64,000 bases of DNA, taken from positions 1,602,001 to 1,666,000 of the forward strand of contig NZ_CP125378.1 in the NCBI RefSeq assembly GCF_034008635.1. Direction: 5' to 3'. The notes below the pieces were generated by a model. That model saw nothing but the letters and a program-made list of their open reading frames with translations, searched no databases and had not been told where the DNA came from. Below, in pieces: positions 47,052-57,181 of this stretch. A program made the position numbers and the translations under genes. Each line of letters begins with the position of its first letter. Position 1 is the stretch's first letter. The stretch comes from Pseudomonas sp. P8_229. GTDB lineage: Bacteria > Pseudomonadota > Gammaproteobacteria > Pseudomonadales > Pseudomonadaceae.

Positions 47052-48413
47052 TCACTCCCCCAAGGCCTTGAGCGCGGCTTCAACCTCCTCCGGCACTTTG
47101 ACGAAAATCTTGTACTTGCCACCCTCCATGGCTTCGAAAGCAATCAGCTTTTCCACCAACAGCGCGCTGAGGACCTTGCCGGCGTTGAGCAGCAACATGC
47201 CGTTATCGGCATTCAGGTTGCGCGCCAGAATCATCCCCGCGGCCAGATCCCGAGTGGTCAGCACCTTGACCGACGGATCGGCCAGCGTGATGTCGTTGAG
47301 GAATGCGGCACACACCAGAATGAAATCTTCGACCAGATCAGGATCGTACAAACGCCCGGCGTACTGGCGCAGGTACAGCAGCGCTTCGTCGCTGTTCATC
47401 TGCCGCTCGAGGATCAGGCCCCGCTGCAACTCGACGAAATCCACCGCCAGTTTCAGCAGGCGTGAACCGAACGGAATGCCCTCGCCCTTGAGCCGGTCAG
47501 GAAACCCGCTGCCGTCCCAGCGTTCCTGATGATGCAGGATCAGGCGTGCCGCATCTTTCATCGGGTCCAGCGTCATGAGCAACGATTCGCTCTGCTTCGG
47601 GTAACTGCGATAACGCTCGCGATCGTTTTGGCGCAACAGATCCGAGGGCGTGGTCATCATGCCGTCGGTCCAGCTCAGCTTGCCGACGTTATACAGCGCT
47701 GCGGCCATGGTCAGGTCGCGGCTGGTGGCCTCGTCCAGCCCGTGCTGTCTGCAGTAGCTGCGCACCAGTTCGATGATCTGCCGGTTGGTCTGTTTGGCAG
47801 GCGGCAAACGCAGATTGGCCAGCAGCGAGAACACTTCAGTGCCGGTGACATAGCTGTGCTTGAGCTCTTCGTAAGCCAGATCGAGCATGTCGGCGGTCTG
47901 CTGCAGTTCGGCGGTGCGCGCCGCGACATGTTTTTCCAGGGTGCTGTTGAGCAGTTTGAGCTGGTCGTTCTGTACCTGGGTCAAGCGCTCCAGGCGCTGG
48001 CGTTCCTGCTCGGAATGCTGGTGCTCGAGGGACTGGCGCAGGATCAGCAGCATCTCTTCGTCATTCCACGGTTTGCTGATGTAACGGTGAATCTGCCCGT
48101 CATTGATGGCTTTGATGATGGCCCCGGGGTCGGCATAGCCGGTGAGCATGATCCGCGCAGTCTCAGGGTATAGCTGACGGACATGGGCCAGTAACGACGC
48201 TCCGTCCATGTTCGGCATGCGTGCATCGCTCATCACCAGGTTCACCGGCTGCTGCGCGAGCATGTCCAGCGCCTGGGCACCACTGGTGGCCAACAAAACA
48301 TCATAGGGCTGGCCGCGCAACAGGCGGCGCAGGCTGTTGAGGATCGATTCCTCGTCATCGACCAGCAGCACCGTGGGTCGATGCGACGGCATCGGGGCGG
48401 ATTGCTCTTCCAT
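47052..48413 (-). CDS. Response regulator with degenerate HD-GYP domain (YN-GFP)
   Basis: The 453-residue protein has a receiver with LLVDDEESI and the phospho-acceptor in MSDARMPNMDG, a coiled-coil linker and an HD-GYP-type domain. The catalytic HD dyad is replaced by YN in ALYNVGKLSW (near residue 240). GYP is replaced by GFP in ERWDGSGFPDRLKGEGIP. Other positions are conserved, so the fold is kept while metal binding is likely lost. P. aeruginosa PA2572 is known for a YN-GYP variant and this may be its relative. It is divergent from a cyclic-di-GMP operon and shares its promoter region. A role as sensor or scaffold, not phosphodiesterase, is inferred. Confidence 0.88.
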   Translation of the reverse strand: MEEQSAPMPSHRPTVLLVDDEESILNSLRRLLRGQPYDVLLATSGAQALDMLAQQPVNLVMSDARMPNMDGASLLAHVRQLYPETARIMLTGYADPGAIIKAINDGQIHRYISKPWNDEEMLLILRQSLEHQHSEQERQRLERLTQVQNDQLKLLNSTLEKHVAARTAELQQTADMLDLAYEELKHSYVTGTEVFSLLANLRLPPAKQTNRQIIELVRSYCRQHGLDEATSRDLTMAAALYNVGKLSWTDGMMTTPSDLLRQNDRERYRSYPKQSESLLMTLDPMKDAARLILHHQERWDGSGFPDRLKGEGIPFGSRLLKLAVDFVELQRGLILERQMNSDEALLYLRQYAGRLYDPDLVEDFILVCAAFLNDITLADPSVKVLTTRDLAAGMILARNLNADNGMLLLNAGKVLSALLVEKLIAFEAMEGGKYKIFVKVPEEVEAALKALGE

Positions 48414-48664
48414 GGCATGGCCTCAAGCGAAAACAGGGGTTGACGACGCACCGACCGACCGCCGTACTGGTGCGCGCTTGAGTCCAAGGCTAGATGATTT
48501 TTGCCTGCATTCACGCAAATCTTCGTCCGGCGCCGCAAGCGCAGTACCGAGGGGCCGACTATGCTGTACACGGCGCAGGACTCCATCGGCTTACGAACAG
48601 GCAAATGGCGAGGGAAAAGGATGCCCCGGATGACAACAGCACACCTCTGCGTGAGTGGCGCGAC

Positions 48665-50923
48665 ATGAGCACGCCAACCGCGCAGATCAATCGCCGCGTG
48701 CTCATTGTCGACGACAGTCCGGCGATCCATGGCGATTTCGCCAAGATTCTCAGCCCGGTCGTCCCCGGCGACGATGGCTTGGGCGAAACCGAGAACCTGT
48801 TGTTCGGCACCCCGTCCGCCAAACAAACCCAACATTTCGAACTGGATTCGGCTTTTCAGGGCCGCGAAGCGCTGGACAAAATCGAAGCCGCGCTGGCTGA
48901 AAACCGCCCGTATGCCATGGCCTTCATCGACATGCGCATGCCCCCGGGTTGGGATGGCCTGGAGACCATCGAACGGCTGTGGCAAGTCGATCCCAAGCTG
49001 CAAGTCGCACTGTGCACGGCCTATTCCGACTACTCCTGGGAAGACATTGACCGTCGCCTGGCACTGAACGACCGATTGCTGATCCTGAAAAAGCCCTTCG
49101 ACGCGATCGAGATCCGGCAGATGGCCAGCGCCCTCACGGTCAAATGGCAGATGACCGAAGACGCCGAACTGAAGATGAACCTGCTGGAAAACGCCGTGCA
49201 GGAGCGCACCCGCGAACTGTCCGACGCCAACATCATTGTGCAGAACAGCCCGACCATCCTTTACCGCTTGCGCGGCGATCCTTCGTTTGCCCTGATGTAC
49301 ATCTCCCACAACATCACCCGTTACGGGCATGTCGCCGCCGACCTGGTGGGTTCGCCCAACTGGGCGCAGGAACTGATTCACCCGGACGATCACGCCATCG
49401 TCGATGCGGCCATGGCCCGGGTGCTGGATCGGCATGCATCGGGCGCATCCATAGAATTCCGGATGCGCACCGGCCAGGGCACCTGGCGCTGGGTGGAGAA
49501 CCGCTACATCCCGGTGCGCGATCATGACGGCCGACTGCTGGAAGTCGAAGGCATCATCCTCGACATCACCGAACGTCGCCTGGCCGAGGACAAACTGGCG
49601 TTGCTGGCCCGCTCCGATGGCCTGACGGGCCTGGCCAATCGCGCCACACTGATCGAACGCCTGCATCAGGCGTTTGCCGCCGCGCGACGGGGCGCCATGC
49701 CGTTCGCGGTGTTCTATCTGGATCTGGACCACTTCAAGCGGATCAATGACACCCTGGGCCACCCGGTGGGCGATCTGCTGCTGCAGGAGGTCGCCCGGCG
49801 CATCAAGTTCGGCGTGCGCGAAAGCGACGTGGTGGCGCGCCTGGGCGGCGACGAATTCGCGATCCTGCAACTGGACGTCAGTGACCCGACCCAATCGGCC
49901 ACGATGGCCGCCAACATCCGCGACACGCTGCTGGCGCCCTACAACCTGGCCGGTAATGCGCTACACATTTCGGTGAGCATCGGCATCAGCAGTTACAGCG
50001 ACCTCAGCCTCGATGCCGACAGCCTGCTCGGGCAGGCCGATATGGCGCTGTACCGCGCCAAGGAAATGGGCCGCAACCAATATCACTTCCACTCAGAGGA
50101 GATCTCTCGGGAAGTGGCCGAACGCATGACCCTCGTCAGCGAATTGATGACCGCCCTTGAGGGCAATGAGCTGCGGCTGCATTACGCGCCAGAAATTGAT
50201 CTGCACAGCGGCAGGATTCTGGGCATGGAGGCACAGATCCTTTGGCAACATCCCCGGCGCGGCCTGCTGCCGGCATCGGACTTTGTGCCGATCGCGGAGA
50301 AAACCGGCGCGATCATTCCTCTCGGACGCTGGGTGCTGGATCACGCCTGCCACCAGATGCATCTGTGGCGTAATGAAGGGGTCGCACCGCCGGTGATGGC
50401 GATCAAACTCTCGCTGGCGCAACTCAAGAGCGGCCCGGAACTCATCTACAACGTGCTGCGCACCACTGCCCGCTGGGAACTCGCCCCCTGGGACCTGCGT
50501 TTCGATGTCACCGAGGCCACGCTGGCCCAGACCAAGTGGACGCACAACGATGCACTGCCGCGCCTGCGTGAACTGGGCGTGACCATCGCCATCGATGATT
50601 TCGGCACCGAATACTCCTCGTTCGACTACCTGAAAACCTACCGGGTCAACCACCTCAAACTGGCCCAGAGTTTCATCGACAGTGCGGCCCACGATGTGGC
50701 CGGCGCCAACGCCCTGCGTGCCATCGTCAACTTCGCCCGGGACCTGGACATCGGCATCATCGCTGAAGGTCAACCGTCGCCGGATCAGTCTTGCGCGCCG
50801 CCCGCCGCAGCCCCGCTGCCCAGCGCGCAGGGACTGTATTTCAGCGCGGCGGTCAGCGCCGAGCAGGCCGGGCGACTGCTCAAGGACAGCCCGCGTCCGG
50901 CACCGAAGGAGGACGAGGCGTGA
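48665..50923 (+). CDS. REC-PAS-GGDEF-degenerate EAL protein (diguanylate cyclase)
   Basis: The 752-residue protein starts with a long receiver (phospho-acceptor D89 in [12 protein letters not shown]). A PAS domain spans about 190-320, an intact GGDEF (ARLGGDEF) with the inhibitory site RESD sits near 385-400, and an EAL-like domain ends the protein. The EAL is degenerate. MEAQ replaces EAL, IKLS replaces the Asn motif, and LKLAQ replaces KIDQ. It should make cyclic-di-GMP and not degrade it. The start at 48665 is inferred from the domain start, as no strong ribosome site is seen. It overlaps the next gene with GTGA. Confidence 0.88.
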   Translation: MSTPTAQINRRVLIVDDSPAIHGDFAKILSPVVPGDDGLGETENLLFGTPSAKQTQHFELDSAFQGREALDKIEAALAENRPYAMAFIDMRMPPGWDGLETIERLWQVDPKLQVALCTAYSDYSWEDIDRRLALNDRLLILKKPFDAIEIRQMASALTVKWQMTEDAELKMNLLENAVQERTRELSDANIIVQNSPTILYRLRGDPSFALMYISHNITRYGHVAADLVGSPNWAQELIHPDDHAIVDAAMARVLDRHASGASIEFRMRTGQGTWRWVENRYIPVRDHDGRLLEVEGIILDITERRLAEDKLALLARSDGLTGLANRATLIERLHQAFAAARRGAMPFAVFYLDLDHFKRINDTLGHPVGDLLLQEVARRIKFGVRESDVVARLGGDEFAILQLDVSDPTQSATMAANIRDTLLAPYNLAGNALHISVSIGISSYSDLSLDADSLLGQADMALYRAKEMGRNQYHFHSEEISREVAERMTLVSELMTALEGNELRLHYAPEIDLHSGRILGMEAQILWQHPRRGLLPASDFVPIAEKTGAIIPLGRWVLDHACHQMHLWRNEGVAPPVMAIKLSLAQLKSGPELIYNVLRTTARWELAPWDLRFDVTEATLAQTKWTHNDALPRLRELGVTIAIDDFGTEYSSFDYLKTYRVNHLKLAQSFIDSAAHDVAGANALRAIVNFARDLDIGIIAEGQPSPDQSCAPPAAAPLPSAQGLYFSAAVSAEQAGRLLKDSPRPAPKEDEA

Positions 50924-52791
50924 AAACCCCTTTTCCCCAGACCAACCGGCGCATCCTGATCATCGACGACACGCCGGTGATTCACGATGACTTTCGCAAG
51001 ATCCTCGCGCCGCAGGTTCCGGACACTGCCGACCTGCATCAACTGGAACAGACGCTGTTCGGCACTCGCCAGGCGCCGCACCTGAGCTTCCAGCTCGACT
51101 CCGCCTATCAGGGTCAGGAAGCCCTGGCGCTGGTCAAACGAGCGCTCGCCAGCGGCACTCCCTATGCCCTCGCCTTCATCGACATGCGCATGCCGCCCGG
51201 CTGGGATGGCCTGGAAACCATCGAGCAATTGTGGCGGGTCGACCCCAACCTGCAGATCGCCTTGTGCACGGCGTACAGCGACTACAGCTGGGAGGCGATG
51301 GCCGAACGTCTGGAGTTCGGCGACCAGTTGCTGATCCTGAAAAAACCGTTCGACAGCCTGGAAATCCGTCAGATGGCCAACGCCCTGACCTGGAAATGGC
51401 AGCTGGCGCAGGACGCGGCACTGAAGATGCTCAGCCTTGAGCAGAGCGTCGAGGCGCGGGTTCACGAACTGCTCAAAGTCTCGCACCTGCTGCAATACGA
51501 CAGCCTCACGGAGCTGCCCAACAGCACCCTGCTGGGTGATCGCCTGAGCCAGGCCCTGGCCGTGTGCCGGCGCCATGACAAACAACTGGTGGTGATGTTC
51601 CTCGGCCTGGATCGCTTCAAGCGCATCAACAATGCGCTGGGCCATCCGGCGGGCGACGAAATGCTCAGGCGGGCTGCCAGGCAACTGTTGTCCTGTGTCC
51701 GCGGTTCAGACTCGGTGTTTCGCTACGGCTCCGATGAGTTCGTGGTGATCCTCGGCGACATCGACCACCCCCTGCAAACTCACGGCATCGCGGAAAAACT
51801 CCTCGCCGCCATTCGCCTGCCGCAAGCGATTGCCGGCCATGACGTCAGCGTCACCGCCAGCCTGGGCATCAGCGTCTACCCCGCTGACGGCCTCGAAGCC
51901 ATCGAGCTGATCAAGAAGGCCGAGACCGCGATGCGCAACGTCAAGGAACAAGGTCCCGACAACATCGGCTTCTTTATCGAGGCCATGAACCAGCACGCCC
52001 GGGAACAACACGGCATCGAGTCGGGCATTCGCCGCGCCCTGCACGAGCACGAATTCGTCCTGCACTATCAGCCGAAAATCGACCTGCGCACGGCCACGGT
52101 AGTCGGTGCCGAAGCATTGATACGCTGGCAGAAACCGGGGCATGGCTGGGTCTACCCTTCGGACTTCATTCCGGTGGCCGAGGACAGCGGTCTGATCGTG
52201 CCGCTGAGCAAATGGGTCCTGGCGCAAGCCTGTCGTCAGACCCGCGCCTGGCAAACAGCCGGGCTGCCGCTGATTCGTATGTCGGTGAACATGTCGCCCA
52301 TCGATTTTCGCCAGCGTGACTTCGTCGATGGCGTCGCACACGTGCTTGAGCAGACAGGTCTGGCGCCCGAATGGCTGGAGCTGGAAATCACCGAAGGCGT
52401 GCTGATGCAAAACGTCGAGGCGACGATGACTGCGCTCAATCGCCTGAAGGCGCTGGGCACGCGCCTGGCCATCGACGACTTCGGCACCGGCTATTCCAGC
52501 CTGAGCTACCTGCGGCGGTTTCCCATCGATGTGCTGAAGATCGACCAGTCGTTCATTCGCGGCCTGAGCGATGACCGCAACGATGCCGCGCTGGTGAGTG
52601 CCATCATCAACCTGGGCAAGGGTCTGGGGCTTAAAGTCATCGCCGAGGGCATTGAAACCGCCGAACAACTGGCCTTTCTCAAGGCGCATCACTGCGAGGA
52701 AGGTCAGGGCTACTTTTTCAGCAAAGCCCTGCCGGCAGACGCGTTTGCACATTTGCTGGCTGGCACCGAGCCTGCGCCGTGGACGATTTGA
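50920..52791 (+). CDS. REC-degenerate GGDEF-EAL protein (c-di-GMP phosphodiesterase)
   Basis: The 623-residue protein has the same long receiver type as its upstream neighbour ([12 protein letters not shown]). A GGDEF-like domain in which the signature reads GSDEF (FRYGSDEF) follows, with the RGSD inhibitory site still present. The C-terminal EAL is complete: [37 protein letters not shown] and QGY are all present. It should degrade cyclic-di-GMP. AAGGAGG is followed by GTG at 50920, overlapping the cyclase gene. The degenerate GGDEF may sense GTP or cyclic-di-GMP, which is inference. Confidence 0.9.
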   Translation: MKTPFPQTNRRILIIDDTPVIHDDFRKILAPQVPDTADLHQLEQTLFGTRQAPHLSFQLDSAYQGQEALALVKRALASGTPYALAFIDMRMPPGWDGLETIEQLWRVDPNLQIALCTAYSDYSWEAMAERLEFGDQLLILKKPFDSLEIRQMANALTWKWQLAQDAALKMLSLEQSVEARVHELLKVSHLLQYDSLTELPNSTLLGDRLSQALAVCRRHDKQLVVMFLGLDRFKRINNALGHPAGDEMLRRAARQLLSCVRGSDSVFRYGSDEFVVILGDIDHPLQTHGIAEKLLAAIRLPQAIAGHDVSVTASLGISVYPADGLEAIELIKKAETAMRNVKEQGPDNIGFFIEAMNQHAREQHGIESGIRRALHEHEFVLHYQPKIDLRTATVVGAEALIRWQKPGHGWVYPSDFIPVAEDSGLIVPLSKWVLAQACRQTRAWQTAGLPLIRMSVNMSPIDFRQRDFVDGVAHVLEQTGLAPEWLELEITEGVLMQNVEATMTALNRLKALGTRLAIDDFGTGYSSLSYLRRFPIDVLKIDQSFIRGLSDDRNDAALVSAIINLGKGLGLKVIAEGIETAEQLAFLKAHHCEEGQGYFFSKALPADAFAHLLAGTEPAPWTI

Positions 52792-52835
52792 TCAACACCG
52801 TAAAAACCGGCCTTGAGTCAGGGAGACGATTGCCG

Positions 52836-53789
52836 ATGAGCCTTTTCCACCACGCCATGGCGTTGCTGCTGTGCGGATTCTGCGCCGGGGCCAGTGCCGA
52901 TCCGCTGGACGAGCCCCTCAAACCCTTGCCCGGCGTGCCGCAGCAGGATGCCCGGCGGGTGGACCTCGGGAAGCGGTTATTCCACGAACCACGGTTATCG
53001 ATCAACAACACGCTGTCCTGCGCCAGCTGCCACCAGCTGGACAGGAACGGTGCCGACAGCCGTGCCTTGTCGCTGGGCTTCGACGGCAAACCGGTGGCCG
53101 TCAACACGCCGACCGTGTTCAACGCCGCCCTCAACTTCCGCCAGTTCTGGGATGGCCGCGTCGAAACGCTGGAGGAACAAAGCAACGTCGTCATTACCAG
53201 TCCACATGAAATGGGCAGCGACTGGAGCACCGTTATCGAGCGGATCGCCAACGACCCCGACTACCGTCGCGATTTCGCCGCCACCTACCCGGACGGCGTG
53301 ACCCAGGCCAATGTCCAGCAGGCGCTGGCCAGTTTCGAACGCACCTTGCTGACGCCCAACTCACGCTTCGATCAATACCTGCTGGGCAACACCGACATCC
53401 TCACCCTGGAGGAGAAGTACGGTTACCAGCGCTTCAAGGAATACGGCTGCATCGCCTGCCATCAGGGGGTGAACATCGGCGGCAACATGTTCCAGAAATT
53501 CGGCGTGTTCGGCGATTACATTGCCGATCGCGGCAACCCGACCGTGGCCGATCAGGGCCGCTTCAACGTCACCGCCGATGAAGCGGACCGGGCCGTGTTC
53601 AAGGTGCCGAGCCTGCGCAATGTCGCGATCACCGCACCGTACTTTCACGACGGCTCGGCGCCCACCCTCGAACGGGCGGTGGATGTGATGTTCCAGTACC
53701 AGTTGGGGCGCATGCCGAGCGAAGAGGATAAACGGCTGATCATTCTGTTTCTCACGACTCTCACCGGCCAATGGGCAGGCAAGCCATGA
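52836..53789 (+). CDS. Dihaem cytochrome c peroxidase-like protein
   Basis: The protein of 317 residues has a signal peptide ending near AGASADPL. The first haem site is CASCH (C62, C65, H66) and the second is CIACH near residue 209. The order and the DGRVETLEEQ and PSLRNVAITAPYFHDGS segments match the CcpA/MauG family. It should act in the periplasm. The start at 52836 is chosen for the signal peptide, and an earlier GTG at 52779 overlaps the phosphodiesterase gene. Its stop overlaps the kinase ATG. Placing a peroxidase between cyclic-di-GMP enzymes and kinases suggests it reports redox state. Confidence 0.85.
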   Translation: MSLFHHAMALLLCGFCAGASADPLDEPLKPLPGVPQQDARRVDLGKRLFHEPRLSINNTLSCASCHQLDRNGADSRALSLGFDGKPVAVNTPTVFNAALNFRQFWDGRVETLEEQSNVVITSPHEMGSDWSTVIERIANDPDYRRDFAATYPDGVTQANVQQALASFERTLLTPNSRFDQYLLGNTDILTLEEKYGYQRFKEYGCIACHQGVNIGGNMFQKFGVFGDYIADRGNPTVADQGRFNVTADEADRAVFKVPSLRNVAITAPYFHDGSAPTLERAVDVMFQYQLGRMPSEEDKRLIILFLTTLTGQWAGKP

Positions 53790-55600
53790 TCAACATCTCT
53801 CGTCGGCGCAGTCTGCTGTTGCTCACACTGGTCGCCCTGGTGCTGGCCTCGATCCTGCTGTTTCTGTACTTCAAATCCAGCTCCGACCAGACCATGACGT
53901 ACACCGAGTCGCGGGATCTGATCCGGCAGATCAAACAGCAGAATTCGCAGTGGGAAAACGAAATCCTCAAGGCCCGCGTGGCAATCACCCACAACTACGA
54001 CCCGCTGGTGTCACCGATGAACGAGATGAACCGGCTCTGGGCGCGCTTCGACGCGATCGAGTCCGGGCATGGTCGCAACGACTCGGCGCAATGGAACGAG
54101 GCCCACGAGGGTTACCTGCAGGCGATGCAGGAAAAGACCCGTCTGGTCGAACAGTTCAAATCGCACAACGCGCTGTTGCGCAACTCCCTGGCATTTTTGC
54201 CCACCGCCGAAGACGACATCCAGCAGCAACTGGCCAACCTGTCGGACTACGATCAATCACAACTGGAAAACATCACCACCGATACCTACGACCTGCTGCT
54301 CAGTGCCCTGGAGTTCGCCCAGGTCACCTCCGATGACCGGGCCGCCGACATCGAAGTTGGCCTGAACAAACTGGCGGTGAACGCACAGCGCCTGCCGCAG
54401 GTATTTCAAACGCCGATCAAAATTCTCAGCAACCACATCACCCTGATCGCTCGCGAGCAGCCACAGGTCAATCAGTTGCTCGAAAGCATCGAAAACATCC
54501 CCGTGGCCGACCGCCTCGACAACATCACCACCATGCTCGACCGCGATCAGCAGCGCGCCGATCTGGTCGATCGGCAGTATCACTTCTACCTGCTGCTGTT
54601 TTCGGTCCTGTTGATGATGTCGCTGGTGTGGCTGGCCATCCGCCTGATCGGCAGTTTCGCCGAAATCAACCGGGTCAATAGCGCCCTGCAATCGGCCAAC
54701 GACGCGCTGGAGCAACGGGTCGAGGAGCGCACCCGGGAACTGCGGGACGCCCAGAGCGAACTGCTCGACGCGGCACGTCAGGCCGGCATGGCTGAAATCG
54801 CCACCAACGTGCTGCACAACGTCGGCAATGTACTCAACAGCGTGAACATCTCCAGCGACCTGATCACGCGCAAGCTGCGCAGCAGCAAGACCCAGGGCCT
54901 GGGCAAGGCCATGCAACTGATCAACGAACACCCGGATGACCTCGGTGCGTTCCTCAGCGAAGACGCCAAGGGCAAATTGCTCCCTGGTTACCTCAACCAG
55001 CTGGTGGGCGCGATTGCGCAGGAACAGCAGGAAATGGTCGACGAATTGAACCAGATGAACAAAAGCGTCGATCACATCAAGGACATCGTTGCCACCCAGC
55101 AGTCCTATGCTGGCGCCAACAGCATGACCGAACCGCTGTTCATCAACGAGTTGCTCGAAGACGCGTTGCGCATGAATGCCGGGGCCCTGACCCGACACCA
55201 CGTCACGGTGGTCAAGGAATACGCCGAAGTGCCGCAGGTGATGGGCGACAAACACCGCTTGCTGCTGATCCTGATCAACCTCATCAGCAACGCCAAATAC
55301 GCCATGTCCGACCTGAGCAACCGTCCCCGCACCATGACCCTGGCGGTAAAAGTCGTCGATGACAGCTTTCTCGAAATCAGCGTCAAGGACGATGGCGAAG
55401 GCATCGCACCGGAAAACATGACACGGATCTTTGCCCACGGTTTCACCACCCGCAAGGAAGGCCACGGCTTCGGTCTGCACAGTTGCGCCCTGGCGGCCAT
55501 CGAGATGAACGGGCACCTCACCGCGCACAGCGACGGACCGGGCACAGGTGCGTTGTTCACTTTGCAGATCCCCCTGATCAGCGTCACGGAGAACGCATGA
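53786..55600 (+). CDS. Membrane sensor histidine kinase with HNxGN-type H box
   Basis: The 604-residue kinase has a membrane segment near residues 10-30, a helical periplasmic domain to about 265 and a second membrane segment near 270-290. A coiled coil and kinase core follow. The phosphorylated His lies in NVLHNVGNVLNSVNI, a less common H box. The N box is LINLISNAKYAM and the G box includes GHGFGLHSCALAA. ATGA coupling links it to the peroxidase gene and to the REC-kinase. It has no receiver of its own, so it probably phosphorylates the receivers in this operon. Confidence 0.85.
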   Translation: MINISRRRSLLLLTLVALVLASILLFLYFKSSSDQTMTYTESRDLIRQIKQQNSQWENEILKARVAITHNYDPLVSPMNEMNRLWARFDAIESGHGRNDSAQWNEAHEGYLQAMQEKTRLVEQFKSHNALLRNSLAFLPTAEDDIQQQLANLSDYDQSQLENITTDTYDLLLSALEFAQVTSDDRAADIEVGLNKLAVNAQRLPQVFQTPIKILSNHITLIAREQPQVNQLLESIENIPVADRLDNITTMLDRDQQRADLVDRQYHFYLLLFSVLLMMSLVWLAIRLIGSFAEINRVNSALQSANDALEQRVEERTRELRDAQSELLDAARQAGMAEIATNVLHNVGNVLNSVNISSDLITRKLRSSKTQGLGKAMQLINEHPDDLGAFLSEDAKGKLLPGYLNQLVGAIAQEQQEMVDELNQMNKSVDHIKDIVATQQSYAGANSMTEPLFINELLEDALRMNAGALTRHHVTVVKEYAEVPQVMGDKHRLLLILINLISNAKYAMSDLSNRPRTMTLAVKVVDDSFLEISVKDDGEGIAPENMTRIFAHGFTTRKEGHGFGLHSCALAAIEMNGHLTAHSDGPGTGALFTLQIPLISVTENA

Positions 55601-57000
55601 GCGAGCATTCGAACCGCCGCATTCTGCTGATCGACGACATGCCGTCGATTCATGAAGACTTCCGCAAGATTCTCGCGCCGGCTGCCGCGCAATCGCAGGA
55701 ACTGGACGAAATGGAAGCCGCCCTGTTCGGTGCGCAGACCCGCCCCCAGCGCCCGCTGTTCGAGCTCGATTGCGCCTATGGCGGCGAGGAAGGCCTGGGC
55801 AAACTGATGCAGGCCCTGCAGGAACAACGCCCCTACGCGCTGGCCTTTGTCGACATGCGCATGCCCGACGGCTGGGACGGCGCGAAAACCATCGAGCATC
55901 TCTGGCAACAGGATTCGCTGTTGCAGGTGGTGGTCTGTACCGCCTATTCGGATTATTCCTGGGATGAACTGCTGGAACGTCTGCAGGCGCATGACCGGTT
56001 GCTGATTCTGAAAAAGCCGTTCGACAACATCGAAGTGCAGCAGATGGCCAACACCCTGCTGACCAAATGGCAGATGACGGAACGCGCCTCGTTGCAGATG
56101 CATCACCTGGAACATCTGGTCGATCAGCGCACCGCTCAGTTCAAGCAGGCCAGCGAAGAGCTGCAGCGAGAAATCGATGAACGCAAGCAACTGGAAAGTC
56201 AGCTGGTGCAGTCGGAAAAGCTCGCTTCACTGGGGCAAATGGCAGCCGGCGTGGCCCATGAAATCAATAATCCGATCGGCTTCATCTCCTCCAACCTCGG
56301 CACCCTCGACGGCTACTTCAAACAATTGCTGAGCGTACTCGATGCCTGGCAGACGCTGGGACACACGCCGGACAGCGAGTCCGTGGCCCGGCTTGAGCAA
56401 CTGCGCAAAGACGTCGATCTGGATTTTCTGCTCGAAGACATCCCGGTGCTGATCCGCGAATCCAAGGAAGGCATTGGCCGCGTCGGGCAGATCGTGAAGG
56501 ACCTCAAGGATTTCTCCCGGGTCGATACCCATCAGCAATGGCAGTGGGCCAATCTGCAACAAGGTATAGAGTCGACCCTTAACATCGTCGCCAGTGAACT
56601 CAAGTACAAGGCCGACCTGATCAAGGAATATCAGCCGCTGCCGGACATCGAATGCCTGCCGTCGCAAATCAATCAGGTGATCATGAACCTGGTGGTCAAC
56701 GCCGCTCAGGCCATGGGCCCCGAGCGCGGCACCATCACCTTGCGCACCGGGCAACAACAAGACACGGCCTGGGTGGAAGTCGCGGACACCGGCGCGGGGA
56801 TCGCGCCAGACATCCTGCAGAAAATCTTCGATCCGTTTTTCACCACCAAACCGGTCGGCCAGGGCACCGGACTTGGCCTGTCGCTGTCCTACGGCATCGT
56901 CAAAAAACACGGTGGCGACATTTCGGTACGCAGCGAACCGGGCGTGGGCACGACCTTTCGCGTCGAGTTGCCGATGCGCCAGAGCCGGCCCGCGGCCTGA
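55597..57000 (+). CDS. REC-histidine kinase hybrid with the shared long receiver
   Basis: The 467-residue protein starts with the same long receiver as the two upstream cyclic-di-GMP enzymes ([14 protein letters not shown] and [12 protein letters not shown]). A coiled coil and a kinase core follow. The phosphorylated His is in [17 protein letters not shown] and the ATP site has [10 protein letters not shown] and GTGLGLSLS. It starts with an ATGA overlap and GGAG nine bases upstream. The order receiver first, kinase second, suits a middle step of a relay. It is the last gene of the operon. Confidence 0.88.
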   Translation: MSEHSNRRILLIDDMPSIHEDFRKILAPAAAQSQELDEMEAALFGAQTRPQRPLFELDCAYGGEEGLGKLMQALQEQRPYALAFVDMRMPDGWDGAKTIEHLWQQDSLLQVVVCTAYSDYSWDELLERLQAHDRLLILKKPFDNIEVQQMANTLLTKWQMTERASLQMHHLEHLVDQRTAQFKQASEELQREIDERKQLESQLVQSEKLASLGQMAAGVAHEINNPIGFISSNLGTLDGYFKQLLSVLDAWQTLGHTPDSESVARLEQLRKDVDLDFLLEDIPVLIRESKEGIGRVGQIVKDLKDFSRVDTHQQWQWANLQQGIESTLNIVASELKYKADLIKEYQPLPDIECLPSQINQVIMNLVVNAAQAMGPERGTITLRTGQQQDTAWVEVADTGAGIAPDILQKIFDPFFTTKPVGQGTGLGLSLSYGIVKKHGGDISVRSEPGVGTTFRVELPMRQSRPAA

Positions 57001-57078
57001 GGTGTGGACGTTCGGCGAATGTTTCGGGGGTGGATTTGTTGTTTTTGGATCAAACAGGTGTGTTGTCTGGATGGGCCT

Positions 57079-57152
57079 CTTCGCGAGCAAGCTCGCTCCC
57101 ACGGGGGGGTGTGGTCACCACGGTCAATGTGGGAGCGAGCCCGCTCGCGAAG
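57079..57152. repeat. Diverged REPIN of the GTGGGAGCGGGCTTGCTCGCGAA family
   Basis: Arms of 24 bases (57079-57102 and 57129-57152) agree at 22 positions. The arm sequence has a GCTCGC change relative to the other copies. It lies between the REC-kinase gene and the convergent nitrilase-family gene. Confidence 0.85.
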
Positions 57153-57181
57153 GCGTCAGCCGAGACACTTCAGAATCCGGA

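Noticed and set aside
48242..49894. A 550-codon reverse open frame across the divergent signalling promoter region
   Set aside because: It overlaps two well-supported genes and has no motif. It also contradicts the divergent promoter region.
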